64,000 bases of DNA, taken from positions 850,857-914,856 of the forward strand of contig CAMGYI010000001.1 in NCBI GenBank assembly GCA_946127115.1, in the 5' to 3' direction. This document shows positions 1 through 9,217 of this stretch, in pieces. The stretch is from an uncultured Chlamydia sp. GTDB taxonomy: Bacteria; Chlamydiota; Chlamydiia; Chlamydiales; Simkaniaceae. The position numbers were made by a program, and so were the translations under genes. Position 1 is the stretch's first letter. Every line of letters starts with the position of its first letter. Below the pieces are notes generated by a model. It was not told where the DNA came from. It searched no databases and saw nothing but the letters and a program-made list of their open reading frames with translations.

Positions 1-1
1 A

Positions 2-1954
2 TATGAAAGTTATGGGAAAAGCTTAGATGAAACGTGGGTAATCCACGCGCAACTGTCTTGTCTGCGTGTGAGCTTTGGCGGCTCAGCATCTTTTGTTTCT
101 CCCAATGGTCTTGTAATGACCAATCATCATGTGGGGTCAAAGGCAATCTATGACTTTTCAACCGAAGAGACCGATCTGATGAAAGAAGGATTTTATGCAA
201 AAAGCCTTGATCAAGAGCTCAAATGCCCAAATGCCTATATGGATCAACTAATAGCAATTCGAGACGTGACCGCAGAAATTAATGCTCAAATTATCACTGG
301 AATGTCACTAGAAGAAAGAGAAGCGGCTCGAAAGGGAGTAATAGCAAAGATAAAAGAAAATGCGCACATAGAGACAGATCTTCAACCTGAAGTTGTCACC
401 CTATATCAAGGCGCTCGATATCACCTGTACCTTTATAAGCGCTTTACAGATATCCGTCTTGTAATGGCACCTGAAGAGAGTATCGCATTTTTTGGGGGAG
501 ATATTGAAAACTTTGAGTTTCCAAGCCATGACCTAGATGTTGCTTTTTTCCGTATTTACGAAAATGGACAGCCCTTACAAAACAAAGATTACTTCAGATG
601 GAGCGCATCTGGCCCAAACCTTGGAGAACCCTTGTTTGTCTTGGGACACCCTGGAAGAACCGAGCGCCTCTTTACAAAAGACCACCTCTGTTTTCACCGG
701 GATTATGTCCTTCCTTTTTTATTAGAGTTTATTCAGGGAAAAATTCAATGTCTTAATAGCTTTGCAGAAAAGAGCGACGAAAATACGCGAATAGCCGCTC
801 AGGACAAGTCGCTCTACAGCAATGCACTTAAGGCTTATTCTGCATTAGCTGAAGGATTAAATGAGGAAACGATCATTCCAAATAAGTCTGAGAGTGAAGC
901 GACAATCCTCTCAAAATTATCCGAGGAAGAACAAAGACCCTGGAAAGAATTATCCTCCTCCTTAGGGCACGCAAAAAAATATTTTGCAGAGCATTTTTAT
1001 CTTGAAGGAAGAGCGTCAAATTTTTCAAAAATGTTTATTTGGGCAAGACATCTCCTTCGCCTTGCAGAAGAAAGATCAAAACCCAATGAATTGAGACTCA
1101 AAGAATATATCGATAGCGAGCTCCCGACTTTAGAGCTTTCTCTTCTAACAGTTGAGCCTGTCTATATTGAATTCGAACGGGAGCTACCCGCTTATGGGCT
1201 CAATCAGTTCGTAGCAACTCTTGGTGAAAACCACCCTGCTACTCAAGCCGCTCTTGCAGGAAAATCTGTTGAAGACAAAGTCGGTGAATTAATAAATGGA
1301 ACACGGCTCTTTGAGCTTGAGTACCGAGCAGAGCTGCTTCGAAATCCTGATACCCTTGAAAACTCCGATGATTCGATGATTCGTTTAGCACTCTCTCTTG
1401 ACCCCTTTGCTCGAGAACTAAGAGAAAAAATGGCTTATGGACTCGATGCCTCTAAAAGTGAGAACTATGCCAAGATCGTGCAGATACTTTTCGAATATTT
1501 TGGAAGATCCATGTACCCAGATGCAACTTTCACCCTCCGCCTATCTGTGGGGGAAATGAAGGGGTATCCTGAAGAAACGGGGTACATCTTTCCAACAACA
1601 ACACTCGGTGAGGCCTATCACAAAGCGATCAAAAATCATCATCAAGCTCCCTATACATTGCCAACAAGCTGGCAAACAAGGCAAGACTTTGTAAATGAAG
1701 ATACACTATTTAACTTTGCTTCAACTCATGACATCATTGGAGGAAACTCTGGTAGCCCTGTCATCAACTCGCAATGTGAAATTGTTGGACTTATCTTTGA
1801 CGGGAACATGCAGTCTCTCACCTGGGATTTTGAATTTGATCAAAGACAAGGACGAGCTGTCAGTGTTCATTCCGAGGCAATCCTCCATGTTTTAGAACAT
1901 ATTTACAACGCTGAAGCTCTCGCAAGTGAGATCCGCAGCAGCCAAAATCGATGA
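2..1954 (+). CDS. S46 family dipeptidyl-peptidase (5'-truncated by window edge)
   Basis: Serine exopeptidase of family S46 (DPP7/DPP11-like), which removes dipeptides from peptide N-termini, normally in the periplasm. The reading frame is open to the window edge: upstream of a GTG at 68 it continues in family-typical sequence (LDETWVIHAQLSCLRVSFGG), so the real start and signal peptide lie outside the window. The His motif SFVSPNGLVMTNHH is near the N-terminus, a candidate Asp lies in DLDVAFFRIYENGQP, and the Ser motif GGNSGSPVI is near the C-terminus, so the catalytic set looks complete. A MORN-like lipoprotein gene follows 84 nt downstream. S46 enzymes are best known from Bacteroidetes and gammaproteobacteria, so transfer is possible. 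Confidence 0.88.
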   Translation, partial: YESYGKSLDETWVIHAQLSCLRVSFGGSASFVSPNGLVMTNHHVGSKAIYDFSTEETDLMKEGFYAKSLDQELKCPNAYMDQLIAIRDVTAEINAQIITGMSLEEREAARKGVIAKIKENAHIETDLQPEVVTLYQGARYHLYLYKRFTDIRLVMAPEESIAFFGGDIENFEFPSHDLDVAFFRIYENGQPLQNKDYFRWSASGPNLGEPLFVLGHPGRTERLFTKDHLCFHRDYVLPFLLEFIQGKIQCLNSFAEKSDENTRIAAQDKSLYSNALKAYSALAEGLNEETIIPNKSESEATILSKLSEEEQRPWKELSSSLGHAKKYFAEHFYLEGRASNFSKMFIWARHLLRLAEERSKPNELRLKEYIDSELPTLELSLLTVEPVYIEFERELPAYGLNQFVATLGENHPATQAALAGKSVEDKVGELINGTRLFELEYRAELLRNPDTLENSDDSMIRLALSLDPFARELREKMAYGLDASKSENYAKIVQILFEYFGRSMYPDATFTLRLSVGEMKGYPEETGYIFPTTTLGEAYHKAIKNHHQAPYTLPTSWQTRQDFVNEDTLFNFASTHDIIGGNSGSPVINSQCEIVGLIFDGNMQSLTWDFEFDQRQGRAVSVHSEAILHVLEHIYNAEALASEIRSSQNR

Positions 1955-2038
1955 GCCCTCCTTATTTTCCTTAAAGAATGCGTGATTTTATTTCGGAAAA
2001 TGGTATGATCGGAAAAAGCAATATTAAAGAGGTCGACT

Positions 2039-3040
2039 ATGAAAAGACTTTCCCCCTTACTCATCGCGCTATCTGGACTGTTTATTTTTAGCTGTCAGAA
2101 CTCTGGCAAAGATCAAGATGAAAACGTGGTCTCCAAACGATACATTCATAAATATGGTTACGATGTTTCAAAAGAAGAATGGGAAGGTGCAACCTATCCC
2201 GGTCAAGTCGTCACAATGCTTAGAAATGGTGTAACTGTCACATCATCCTATGAAGATGGGATTCTCAACGGATCAACCACCTACACATTCCCTCACTCAA
2301 ATACCATTGAGTCCCTTAATATTTATGAAAGGGGAAATCTAGTAAAGAAGACCTCTTACGACATCCGAAGTATTCCTCAGAAGGAACAGGTATTCTTCTC
2401 ACCTTCCCATACAAAAGTAACAAGATGGTTCCAAAAGGGAACTCCTTTAAGTGTTGAAGAATATCATAATCAAGAGCTTCTTGAAGGTGAATACTTTAAC
2501 GAAAGGAATGAAACAGAACACCGCGTTCTCAAGGGATCTGGAGTACGCATTACACGTGATCAACACGAAAATATTGTTGCAAGAGAGACCATTGAAGCAG
2601 GATTTCCTGTCCTTCGTGAAACTTTTCATACTCATGGAATTCCCCATACTATGATCCCTCTCTCTGGTGGACTCATCCACGGAAAGAAGAAAGTTTTTGC
2701 TCTAACTGGGGAGCCTATTTCCGTTGAAGCTTACAAAAAAGACATGCTTGATGGTATTGCCACGTATTACCAGAATGGATGTCGCTACCTTGAACTTCAA
2801 TATAAGAATGGTAGGAAACATGGAATGGAGCGTCACTTCGTTGATGGCGAGACCGTTATAGAAGAAACCGAGTGGATGGATGGACAAAAACATGGTCCTT
2901 CAATCATCTTCTTTGATGGAATGTCCCGTACCCGCTACTTTTATAATAACCAAGCGGTTAGTAAGGAGCGGTATCGCGAGCTAAGCGAAATTGAAGAGAA
3001 CATCGCGATCATGAACGACCGTGCCCTTAAGAGAGACTAA
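2039..3040 (+). CDS. Putative lipoprotein with MORN/YwqK-like repeats
   Basis: A 333-aa protein with an N-terminal lipoprotein signal: charged MKR, a hydrophobic stretch, then a lipobox ending SCQN near residue 19. The rest is made of degenerate repeats such as YEDGILNGSTTYTF, YQNGCRYLELQYKNGRKHG and FVDGETVIEETEWMDGQKHG, the [YF]xxGxxxG pattern of MORN/YwqK-type repeats. It is probably anchored in an envelope membrane facing the periplasm. GAGGT at about 2030 is a good ribosome-binding site for the ATG. The next gene, ogt, overlaps its last 20 nt in another frame. The function is unknown; the repeats suggest a binding or scaffold role, which is inference. Confidence 0.72.
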   Translation: MKRLSPLLIALSGLFIFSCQNSGKDQDENVVSKRYIHKYGYDVSKEEWEGATYPGQVVTMLRNGVTVTSSYEDGILNGSTTYTFPHSNTIESLNIYERGNLVKKTSYDIRSIPQKEQVFFSPSHTKVTRWFQKGTPLSVEEYHNQELLEGEYFNERNETEHRVLKGSGVRITRDQHENIVARETIEAGFPVLRETFHTHGIPHTMIPLSGGLIHGKKKVFALTGEPISVEAYKKDMLDGIATYYQNGCRYLELQYKNGRKHGMERHFVDGETVIEETEWMDGQKHGPSIIFFDGMSRTRYFYNNQAVSKERYRELSEIEENIAIMNDRALKRD

Positions 3041-3509
3041 TTCAAAAGGCACAGTGGTCCAGCATCGTTGGGTCCTTGGGCCTCCAGTCTACACCCAATT
3101 CACGCTCCAAAACTCAAGGATATGCCGTATTCGCATCACTCTAGCCGAACAGTTTAGCTGCTCTATTCATGGAGAAGGTCTCGAAGAGGAAATCCTTGAC
3201 TGGATGGACTCATACGCCAAACGGCAAAAAGGAGCCCCTCTTCCGCTCAGCCTCTCTTCTCTTACACCCTTCACCCAAAAAGGATTAAAGGCTATTGATT
3301 CCATTGGAATAGGAAACGTTACAAGCTATGGAGAAATAGCTTCCCGCGCAGGGTGTGCAAAGGGTGCCAGGGCTATCGGCAATGTTTGCAATAAAAACCC
3401 CCACCCACTTGTCATACCCTGCCATAGGGTAGTCCAAGGAGATGGATCTATTGGAGGTTTTTCTCATAGTCTAAGAATAAAAAGAGTTCTCCTTGCTCAT
3501 GAATCTTGA
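3021..3509 (+). CDS. ogt: Methylated-DNA--protein-cysteine S-methyltransferase
   Basis: Suicide DNA-repair protein that transfers alkyl groups from O6-alkylguanine (or O4-alkylthymine) to its own cysteine. The active-site motif PCHRVV is present, followed by the GGFSHSLRIKRVLL tail, and the preceding segment FTQKGLKAIDSIGIGNVTSYGEIASRAG is the usual helix-turn-helix DNA-binding part. The frame opens with GTG at 3021 inside the end of the preceding gene; a slightly later start cannot be excluded because no strong Shine-Dalgarno decides it. At 162 aa it is the normal size for a single-domain Ogt. Confidence 0.9.
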   Translation: MPLRETNSKGTVVQHRWVLGPPVYTQFTLQNSRICRIRITLAEQFSCSIHGEGLEEEILDWMDSYAKRQKGAPLPLSLSSLTPFTQKGLKAIDSIGIGNVTSYGEIASRAGCAKGARAIGNVCNKNPHPLVIPCHRVVQGDGSIGGFSHSLRIKRVLLAHES

Positions 3510-3708
3510 GAAAAGATTCGTTCCTTTTCAAAACCAACCTCTTCTAAGACAAAGGGATCCAAAACTTTCTTCTTCTTTTTCGCAACCACTTATTTCCATG
3601 AGGATCCAAGAAGCACTCATCAAACGAAAGAGTAGAGAAATTCTACATTTTATATCTTTCTAGTAACAACTTGGCACGGTTATTTCAATAAAGAAAAGTG
3701 GAGGGACA

Positions 3709-3894
3709 ATGAATATGGATCAGGATCAGCTGCTAAAGAAAGTTGCAAAACTAGAATCGATGTGTGACCAGCTTCAGGCGGAAATGCGTTATCTGGACCA
3801 ACTCCTTGTGGAAGTGGGATTTGAAGAGGGACTTAAAACCTTAAAGGCAGCAGCTATTGAGTTAATTGATAAGAAGCAACATCCATCTGAGTAG
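3709..3894 (+). CDS. Small conserved-looking coiled-coil protein
   Basis: A 61-aa acidic protein with heptad-like spacing (LLKKVAKLESMCDQLQAEMRYLDQLLVEVGF). It has a convincing ribosome-binding site (GTGGAGGGAC) directly before ATGAATATGG, which supports it as a real gene despite its size. No signal peptide or membrane segment. I do not recognise the family. It sits alone between ogt and the convergent trhO gene. Confidence 0.6.
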   Translation: MNMDQDQLLKKVAKLESMCDQLQAEMRYLDQLLVEVGFEEGLKTLKAAAIELIDKKQHPSE

Positions 3895-3910
3895 TACCCC
3901 GGAGTACGAT

Positions 3911-4861
3911 CTATTTCGAGAGGGCTTGCTTCTCTTTGAATGGAAGCTTACGGAATGGCTTGGGGGGGGTCGTTAGCTTAAAGGGACGGCGCCTCGGAGC
4001 ATCAAAGCACTCTTCTGAGCAACACCCCTTCATTTTTTCAACGCATTTGAGACAACTCAAAAAAAGATCGTTACAATCCATATTCGCACAGTTGTAATAC
4101 GTGTCAGTCTTTGTTGTGCAATAGAGGCATTCGCTGATTGCTTCATTCTTCTCCTTATTGGAGATAGAAACTACTAAACGGTCGTCAAAAACAAATAGAT
4201 TCCCCTTCCACTGCTTATTCCCCTGCTCAAGGCCATACTTAATAACCCCACCATCCAACTGATAAACATTTTCAAATCCTTCATCTTTCATAATGCAAGA
4301 ATAGAGCTCGCAACGAATTCCACCTGTACAGTACATCATCACCTTGGTCTTCTTCAAATTGCGAGTCTTTGCTAGATCCTCCGCAAGCTTGGGAAATTCT
4401 CTAAACGTTTTAAGCTCGGGTCTTTCAGTCCCTTCAAAGTGACCAACGTCCCATTCATAGTCATTGCGGATATCGAGGATAACGGTGTCTTCATCGCGCT
4501 CTTCAATCATTTTAGCCCATTTTTCGCTCGAAACATGCTCGCCCCCTCGAGACAAATCGAAGTCTCGGTCCATCGCAGCAAGCTGCTTGCGATACTTGAC
4601 TGCCACTTTCGGAAAGACATGTTCAGGATACCGATGCATCTTGATCTCAGTTCCAGGATAATCACTTAAAAGCCACTCATAAAACTTCGTAGAATCTGCT
4701 TCTGAAATACTCATTTGAGAGTTGACCCCATCTTTACCGATGTAGATCCTCCCCATAGCATCTATGGTTTCCAAAAATCGCTTCCACCGCTTTACTTCGT
4801 AGCGAGGCTCTTCAATCTTAGTAAGCACGTAAAAGGCAAGTACAAGGTAGTTCTCTTCCAT
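3911..4861 (-). CDS. trhO: tRNA uridine(34) hydroxylase, rhodanese family (TrhO/YceA)
   Basis: Oxygen-dependent 5-hydroxylation of uridine 34 in tRNA anticodons, the known role of TrhO. The 316-aa protein has the N-terminal YceA-specific domain, then a rhodanese domain with the catalytic loop YCTGGIRCE, then a cysteine-rich C-terminal segment (CLYC, CANMDC, CLKC, CCSEEC) that probably binds zinc, as in many YceA proteins. In C. trachomatis I recall yceA lying beside rpsD and nfo, the same neighbours as here. An eight-C run (minus strand) lies in the codons for TTPPKP near the end. Confidence 0.92.
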   Translation of the reverse strand: MEENYLVLAFYVLTKIEEPRYEVKRWKRFLETIDAMGRIYIGKDGVNSQMSISEADSTKFYEWLLSDYPGTEIKMHRYPEHVFPKVAVKYRKQLAAMDRDFDLSRGGEHVSSEKWAKMIEERDEDTVILDIRNDYEWDVGHFEGTERPELKTFREFPKLAEDLAKTRNLKKTKVMMYCTGGIRCELYSCIMKDEGFENVYQLDGGVIKYGLEQGNKQWKGNLFVFDDRLVVSISNKEKNEAISECLYCTTKTDTYYNCANMDCNDLFLSCLKCVEKMKGCCSEECFDAPRRRPFKLTTPPKPFRKLPFKEKQALSK

Positions 4862-5422
4862 AAGGCCCCCATTGTGCTCTATTTAGGAAATTTTCGCAAG
4901 AATGGTGATTCCCTATTTACTCCCTTAGCAGGAGATAAATTTAAGGACCTACCTTCTTAATTATTAAGAATTGACAGATACCGACCCCTGTTTATGGCCC
5001 ACACACGGTTCTTTCTTAACGTTTAGCTCGTTTTAAAAGTGCTTCAATCATCCGGTCTCCTCTAAGTTAATCTGGAAAACTTTATTAGAACAACCTAAAG
5101 ATTTTAACCATAAGATAGGTCTAGACAATACTCCCCGAAAAATCCGGGGTTCTGCAATAAAGGGCAGGATCTTCCTATTTCGACCCAACTACGAGTATAT
5201 TGTTCATAAAAGAAGGTGCAACCAAATAATATCAGCTCTAGCCTTAACAACTGCATAGCTTGAGCCATCGAATATGACCTTTGCAAGGAACTCTGCTCAA
5301 TTAAGAACGAGTTTTAGTTCGATTTTGACAAAATAACTTCCATGGAAAATTCTTACTTATTTTCCCGGGAAATCACACTGAAATTCGGGTATATCTAAAG
5401 AGTGTTTACCTAAACTTAGTTC
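4862..5422. other. Intergenic stretch without recognisable gene
   Basis: About 560 bases between two minus-strand genes. No convincing gene: a 60-aa minus frame at 5104-5286 has no recognisable motif and no good start context. It holds a perfect 17-bp palindrome at 4954-4970 followed directly by TTGACA, and a short CCCCG/CGGGG hairpin near 5132-5148. The promoter of trhO probably lies at its left end. Confidence 0.5.
4954..4970. promoter_or_regulatory. Perfect palindrome upstream of trhO, possible operator
   Basis: TTCTTAAT, a central T, then ATTAAGAA: two perfect 8-bp arms. It lies 93 bases before the trhO start and is followed on the plus strand by TTGACA. The shape fits a dimeric repressor site, but no cognate regulator can be named. 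Confidence 0.3.
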
Positions 5423-5860
5423 TTAGGCTAGAAGAGCCTCCCTCTGATTAACAGTATCTTGAAGTTGAGTTTCAATAAGCGCAATCTCCTTTTCGATTGC
5501 TGATCGTTTCACATGGTGCATGGACAGGTTGGGATATGCCTCTTCGAATGCCTCTAAACTTTCTTTGAGAAGTTCGAGACGGCTTTGAAAGTGATAGATT
5601 TTTCGAGTGAAAAATTCAAAATTTGTTTGTATGCGATGCTCAGGGTTAAGGACGCGCAATCGCGTTTCAATAACTTCCAAGTTTTTTCGGATGGGTGTAA
5701 AATCGTGAGTGTTTATCTTGCTTACTTCTACTTCCAAACGCATTGCTTGAGCAGCATAGGATTGGTAAAGTTCCTCTGAAAGAAACTCCTTATTTAAAAC
5801 ATCTTTCGCAATAAGCTCAGACTCAAAAACCAGTGCCTTCCATTTCGTTTTATGACTCAC
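5423..5860 (-). CDS. Hypothetical coiled-coil protein
   Basis: A 145-aa protein, mostly charged helix (LEVEVSKINTHDFTPIRKNLEVIETRLRVL and AIEKEIALIETQLQDTVNQREALLA), with no signal peptide or membrane segment. The start is GTG at 5860, supported by a GGTAGGATT ribosome-binding site just upstream; no in-frame ATG is near. I do not recognise a family. It is divergent from rpsD across about 170 bases that should hold promoters for both. Confidence 0.6.
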   Translation of the reverse strand: MSHKTKWKALVFESELIAKDVLNKEFLSEELYQSYAAQAMRLEVEVSKINTHDFTPIRKNLEVIETRLRVLNPEHRIQTNFEFFTRKIYHFQSRLELLKESLEAFEEAYPNLSMHHVKRSAIEKEIALIETQLQDTVNQREALLA

Positions 5861-6032
5861 AATCCTACCTTACCCGCTATACCTTACCTATTATTATACC
5901 TCATTTGAAATATTATTTCATTAGTTTTTTAATTTCTTATTTTAAGTGACTTATGAATTCATGCTATTCTAGTGCTTGTAAAAATTAATGCGCTTCGGTA
6001 GGATGATCAGTCTCGATTATAAGGAGATATGA

Positions 6033-6653
6033 ATGTCACGCTATACTGGCCCTAAGAACCGAATCGCCAGGCGTTTTGGAGTTAACCTCTTTGGACGCTT
6101 GCGCAACCCCCTTCTACACAAACCAAATCCTCCCGGAATGCATGGCGCAAAACGGAGGAAAAAATCTGATTATGGAATCCAGCTTGAAGAAAAACAAAAG
6201 CTGAAAGCAGTTTATGGAATGCTTACCGATAAGCAAGTCCTCCGCTATTTCCATGAAGCGGTTAAGAAAGAGGGCAACGCTGCTCATCTTCTTCTTCAAC
6301 GGTTAGAATGCCGCCTTGATAACGTCGTTTACAAGTTGAAATTTGGTTCCACTATTTTCCAAGCACAGCAGCTTGTAGCTCATGGACACATCCAAGTCAA
6401 CGGAAAGAAAGTGGACATCCGCTCGTTTGAAGTGAAGCCCGGAATGACAATTTCGGTAAGAGAAAAATCTAAAAACATGAAAGGTCTTAAAGAAAGTCTT
6501 GAGAACTCTTCTCGCATAGTTCCTGATTATCTCTCTATGGATGAAAAAAACTTTTCAGGACAACTCCTTTTAACTCCTGAAGCGGATCAAATTGTCCTCC
6601 CTCTTCCGATTAACATTTCCCTTGTGTGCGAATTCTTGGCACACACACACTAA
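6033..6653 (+). CDS. rpsD: 30S ribosomal protein S4
   Basis: Primary 16S rRNA-binding protein that nucleates assembly of the small-subunit body. 206 aa, normal length. It opens [21 protein letters not shown] and carries the S4 RNA-binding domain ([51 protein letters not shown]). The start ATG follows an AAGGAGA ribosome-binding site. The stop codon abuts the GTG of nfo, so the two are co-transcribed, an order also found in Chlamydia. S4 is often autoregulatory, but no leader structure could be confirmed here. Confidence 0.97.
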   Translation: MSRYTGPKNRIARRFGVNLFGRLRNPLLHKPNPPGMHGAKRRKKSDYGIQLEEKQKLKAVYGMLTDKQVLRYFHEAVKKEGNAAHLLLQRLECRLDNVVYKLKFGSTIFQAQQLVAHGHIQVNGKKVDIRSFEVKPGMTISVREKSKNMKGLKESLENSSRIVPDYLSMDEKNFSGQLLLTPEADQIVLPLPINISLVCEFLAHTH

Positions 6654-7526
6654 GTGGTGGAAAGTGAAAAGCTACTCATTGGTGCACACACCTCCGCAGC
6701 AGGGGGTGTGCACAACGCCCTTCTAAAAGGAAAAGATCTTGGTGCCACCACAATCCAACTTTTTACAAGCAATCAAAAACAATGGAATGGTCGGAGCTTT
6801 TCTAATGAAGATCTTGTGCTCTGGAATGAGACGCTAGCAGACTCCGAGATCACCGATATCATGAGCCATGGTAGCTACCTCATTAACCTTGGGTCGAATA
6901 AAACTGAACTCCTTGCAAAAAGCCGCAAGGCTTTTCAAGAAGAAATTGACAGATGCCTAGAGCTCGGCCTCACTTACATGAACTTCCATCCTGGAGCCGC
7001 AACCGGAGATACAGATGAGAATTGCCTCAATCGAATCGTTGAAAGTCTCCTGACCTTTGATCCTCTCTTTGAAAATTCACCCCTTCGCCTCCTTATTGAA
7101 GCCACAGCTGGACAGGGAACAACAATGGGACATCGGTTCGAACACCTCGACTACATTATCAGCCGTGTCAAAGGGAAAATCCCTATTGGTGTCTGCATTG
7201 ACACATGCCACATTTTTGCTGGAGGATATGATATTCGCGATGAAGCCGGATGGGAAAGTGTCATTGAAGAATTTGACCGTGTGGTTGGGTGGGAACATCT
7301 CTATGCCTTCCATGTAAATGATTCCCAACATGTCCTTGGATCAAGAAAAGATCGCCATGCTAATCTTGGTAAAGGTGAGATTGGAATACAATGTTTTGAG
7401 ATCATGATGACCCATCCAAAACTCCAGTCGATCCCAAAATATTTAGAAACCCCTAACGGTGAGTTGATGTGGAAAGATGAAATCGCAATGCTACGCTCCT
7501 TCGCTTACATCTCGAAAGAAAATTAA
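6654..7526 (+). CDS. nfo: Endonuclease IV (AP endonuclease)
   Basis: Cleaves DNA 5' of abasic sites in base-excision repair, using three metal ions. 290 aa, normal length. It starts LLIGAHTSAAGGVHNALLKG and shows the family's metal-ligand segments (MNFHPGA, LLIEATAGQG, GVCIDTCHIFAGGYDIR, FHVNDSQHVLGSRKDRHANLGKGEIG, YLETP). The start is GTG, immediately after the rpsD stop. The last 50 nt overlap the start of asnS in another frame, so the three genes form one unit. Confidence 0.95.
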   Translation: MVESEKLLIGAHTSAAGGVHNALLKGKDLGATTIQLFTSNQKQWNGRSFSNEDLVLWNETLADSEITDIMSHGSYLINLGSNKTELLAKSRKAFQEEIDRCLELGLTYMNFHPGAATGDTDENCLNRIVESLLTFDPLFENSPLRLLIEATAGQGTTMGHRFEHLDYIISRVKGKIPIGVCIDTCHIFAGGYDIRDEAGWESVIEEFDRVVGWEHLYAFHVNDSQHVLGSRKDRHANLGKGEIGIQCFEIMMTHPKLQSIPKYLETPNGELMWKDEIAMLRSFAYISKEN

Positions 7527-8883
7527 ATCTATTCTAAATGCCGATGAATCAATCATTGGGCAATCGGTTGTGGTTTGTGGTTGGATTCGTACTCTCCGTG
7601 ATCAAAAAACTTTTGCATTTATTGAACTGACAGATGGTTCTTCTTTTTCAAACTTCCAGGTGATTGCTCAAATAGACATGATTGAAAATCTTTCAACCGG
7701 AGCGGCTATCGCTGTTTCTGGGGAGATCGTGAAAAGCCGGGGAGCTAAGCAGAAATATGAAATGCAGGCAAAAGAGCTAAAACTGATTGGGACCTGTCCC
7801 AACGACTACGCTCTTCAGAAAAAGCGCCATTCTTTTGACTTTCTCCGTACTATTGCCCATTTGCGCCCTAGAACAAATACGCAAGGCGCTGTAGCGCGGA
7901 TCCGAAGCCGTTTGGCATATGCAACCCACCGATTCTTTCAAGAGAAGGGTTATGTTTATCTCCAGTCTCCTATTATTACTGGTAGTGATTGCGAAGGGGC
8001 GGGAGAAATGTTCCAGGTCACGACACTCAACCTTGATAATCTTCCGAAAACAAAAGAGGGAAAGATCGACTATTCGAAAGATTTTTTCTCGCAGCCGGCC
8101 TTTCTCACCGTATCTGGACAACTCAATGGAGAAGCCTATGCAACTGCTCTTTCCGATATCTACACATTTGGACCAACGTTCCGCGCTGAAAACTCTCATA
8201 CCTCCCGTCACTTAGCTGAGTTTTGGATGATCGAGCCAGAGCTTGCTTTTGCAGACCTTCCAATGATTGCAGACCTTGCTGAAGAATATCTCAAGGCACT
8301 TGTAGGTGATATCCTTGAAAACTGCGAAGAAGACCTGCATTTCTTCAACCAATTCATCGAAAAGGGACTTCTTGACCGCCTTACTCATGTCAAAAATGTT
8401 CCTTTTGCCCATATGACTTATACCAAGGCGGTCAAAATCCTTAAAAATTCAGATCTCTCTTTCGAATATCCCGTAAAATGGGGAAGCGACCTCCAATCAG
8501 AACATGAGCGATATATTGCTGAAGAGTATTGTAAAGCCCCTGTCATCCTAACCGATTACCCAAAAGAGATCAAAGCTTTCTATATGAGAGAAAATGATGA
8601 CGGGAAAACCGTAGCAGCCCTCGATGTGCTTGTTCCTAAAGTAGGAGAAATTATCGGGGGTTCCCAACGGGAAGAACGATACGATCTTCTTAAATCGAAG
8701 TTTGAAAAGCACGCTCTCGATCTCGAAAACTACAAATGGTATCTCGATCTCCGAAGGTACGGATCGGTTCCACATGGAGGCTTTGGCCTAGGTTTCGAAC
8801 GCCTCGTCCAATTTATTACTGGAATTGATAATATTCGGGATGCTATTGCCTTTCCACGTGTTCCTGGAAGCTGCGACTTCTAA
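7477..8883 (+). CDS. asnS: Asparaginyl-tRNA synthetase
   Basis: Class II synthetase charging tRNA-Asn with asparagine. The N-terminal OB-fold anticodon-binding domain (VVVCGWIRTLRDQKTFAFIELTDGS) is followed by the catalytic domain: TFGPTFRAENSHTSRHLAEFWMIEPE is the AsnRS signature and GFGLGFERLVQFITG is class II motif 3. 468 aa, normal length. ATG at 7477 is the only in-frame Met before the OB fold, which makes a 50-nt overlap with nfo; a later non-ATG start would shorten it. Chlamydiaceae lack AsnRS and make Asn-tRNA by amidation with GatCAB, so this gene separates the organism from them. Confidence 0.95.
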   Translation: MKSQCYAPSLTSRKKIKSILNADESIIGQSVVVCGWIRTLRDQKTFAFIELTDGSSFSNFQVIAQIDMIENLSTGAAIAVSGEIVKSRGAKQKYEMQAKELKLIGTCPNDYALQKKRHSFDFLRTIAHLRPRTNTQGAVARIRSRLAYATHRFFQEKGYVYLQSPIITGSDCEGAGEMFQVTTLNLDNLPKTKEGKIDYSKDFFSQPAFLTVSGQLNGEAYATALSDIYTFGPTFRAENSHTSRHLAEFWMIEPELAFADLPMIADLAEEYLKALVGDILENCEEDLHFFNQFIEKGLLDRLTHVKNVPFAHMTYTKAVKILKNSDLSFEYPVKWGSDLQSEHERYIAEEYCKAPVILTDYPKEIKAFYMRENDDGKTVAALDVLVPKVGEIIGGSQREERYDLLKSKFEKHALDLENYKWYLDLRRYGSVPHGGFGLGFERLVQFITGIDNIRDAIAFPRVPGSCDF

Positions 8884-9217
8884 GGCCTATCACAAGGCTA
8901 GCACATCAAAAATTTCCTGCTGACATCCCCTCATTTAAATACTTTTCTGAATGGTAATTTCTTCAATAAAGAACCCCTTCTGCAAGCAGCGGGATATTTA
9001 TAATCCCTGCTCTCTCCAAGAGTTACCGCATAATACCCATTAGTCCAACCCCCATAACTCCTCCCTGAGTTCAGGATACGTTTTAGAGTTCTCGGGCTCG
9101 TTAAACTCTTAGATTAATAACTTTGCCTATGTAAGAACAGTGGTTGATCTTCTTTTACTTCCATTCCTAAAAGAATAGCCTAGAACAATATTTTAGCCTT
9201 TACTCCCAAACTTCTAT
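8884..9217. other. Convergent intergenic stretch, nothing recognised
   Basis: About 330 bases between the convergent ends of asnS and the bactofilin-like gene. All frames are short and full of stops. I see no terminator with a T-run, RNA gene or IS motif here. It may be old, decayed coding sequence, but nothing supports that directly. Confidence 0.4.

Noticed and set aside
5104-5286. 60-codon minus-strand frame
   Set aside because: No ribosome-binding site, no family likeness; kept only as a note in the intergenic entry.
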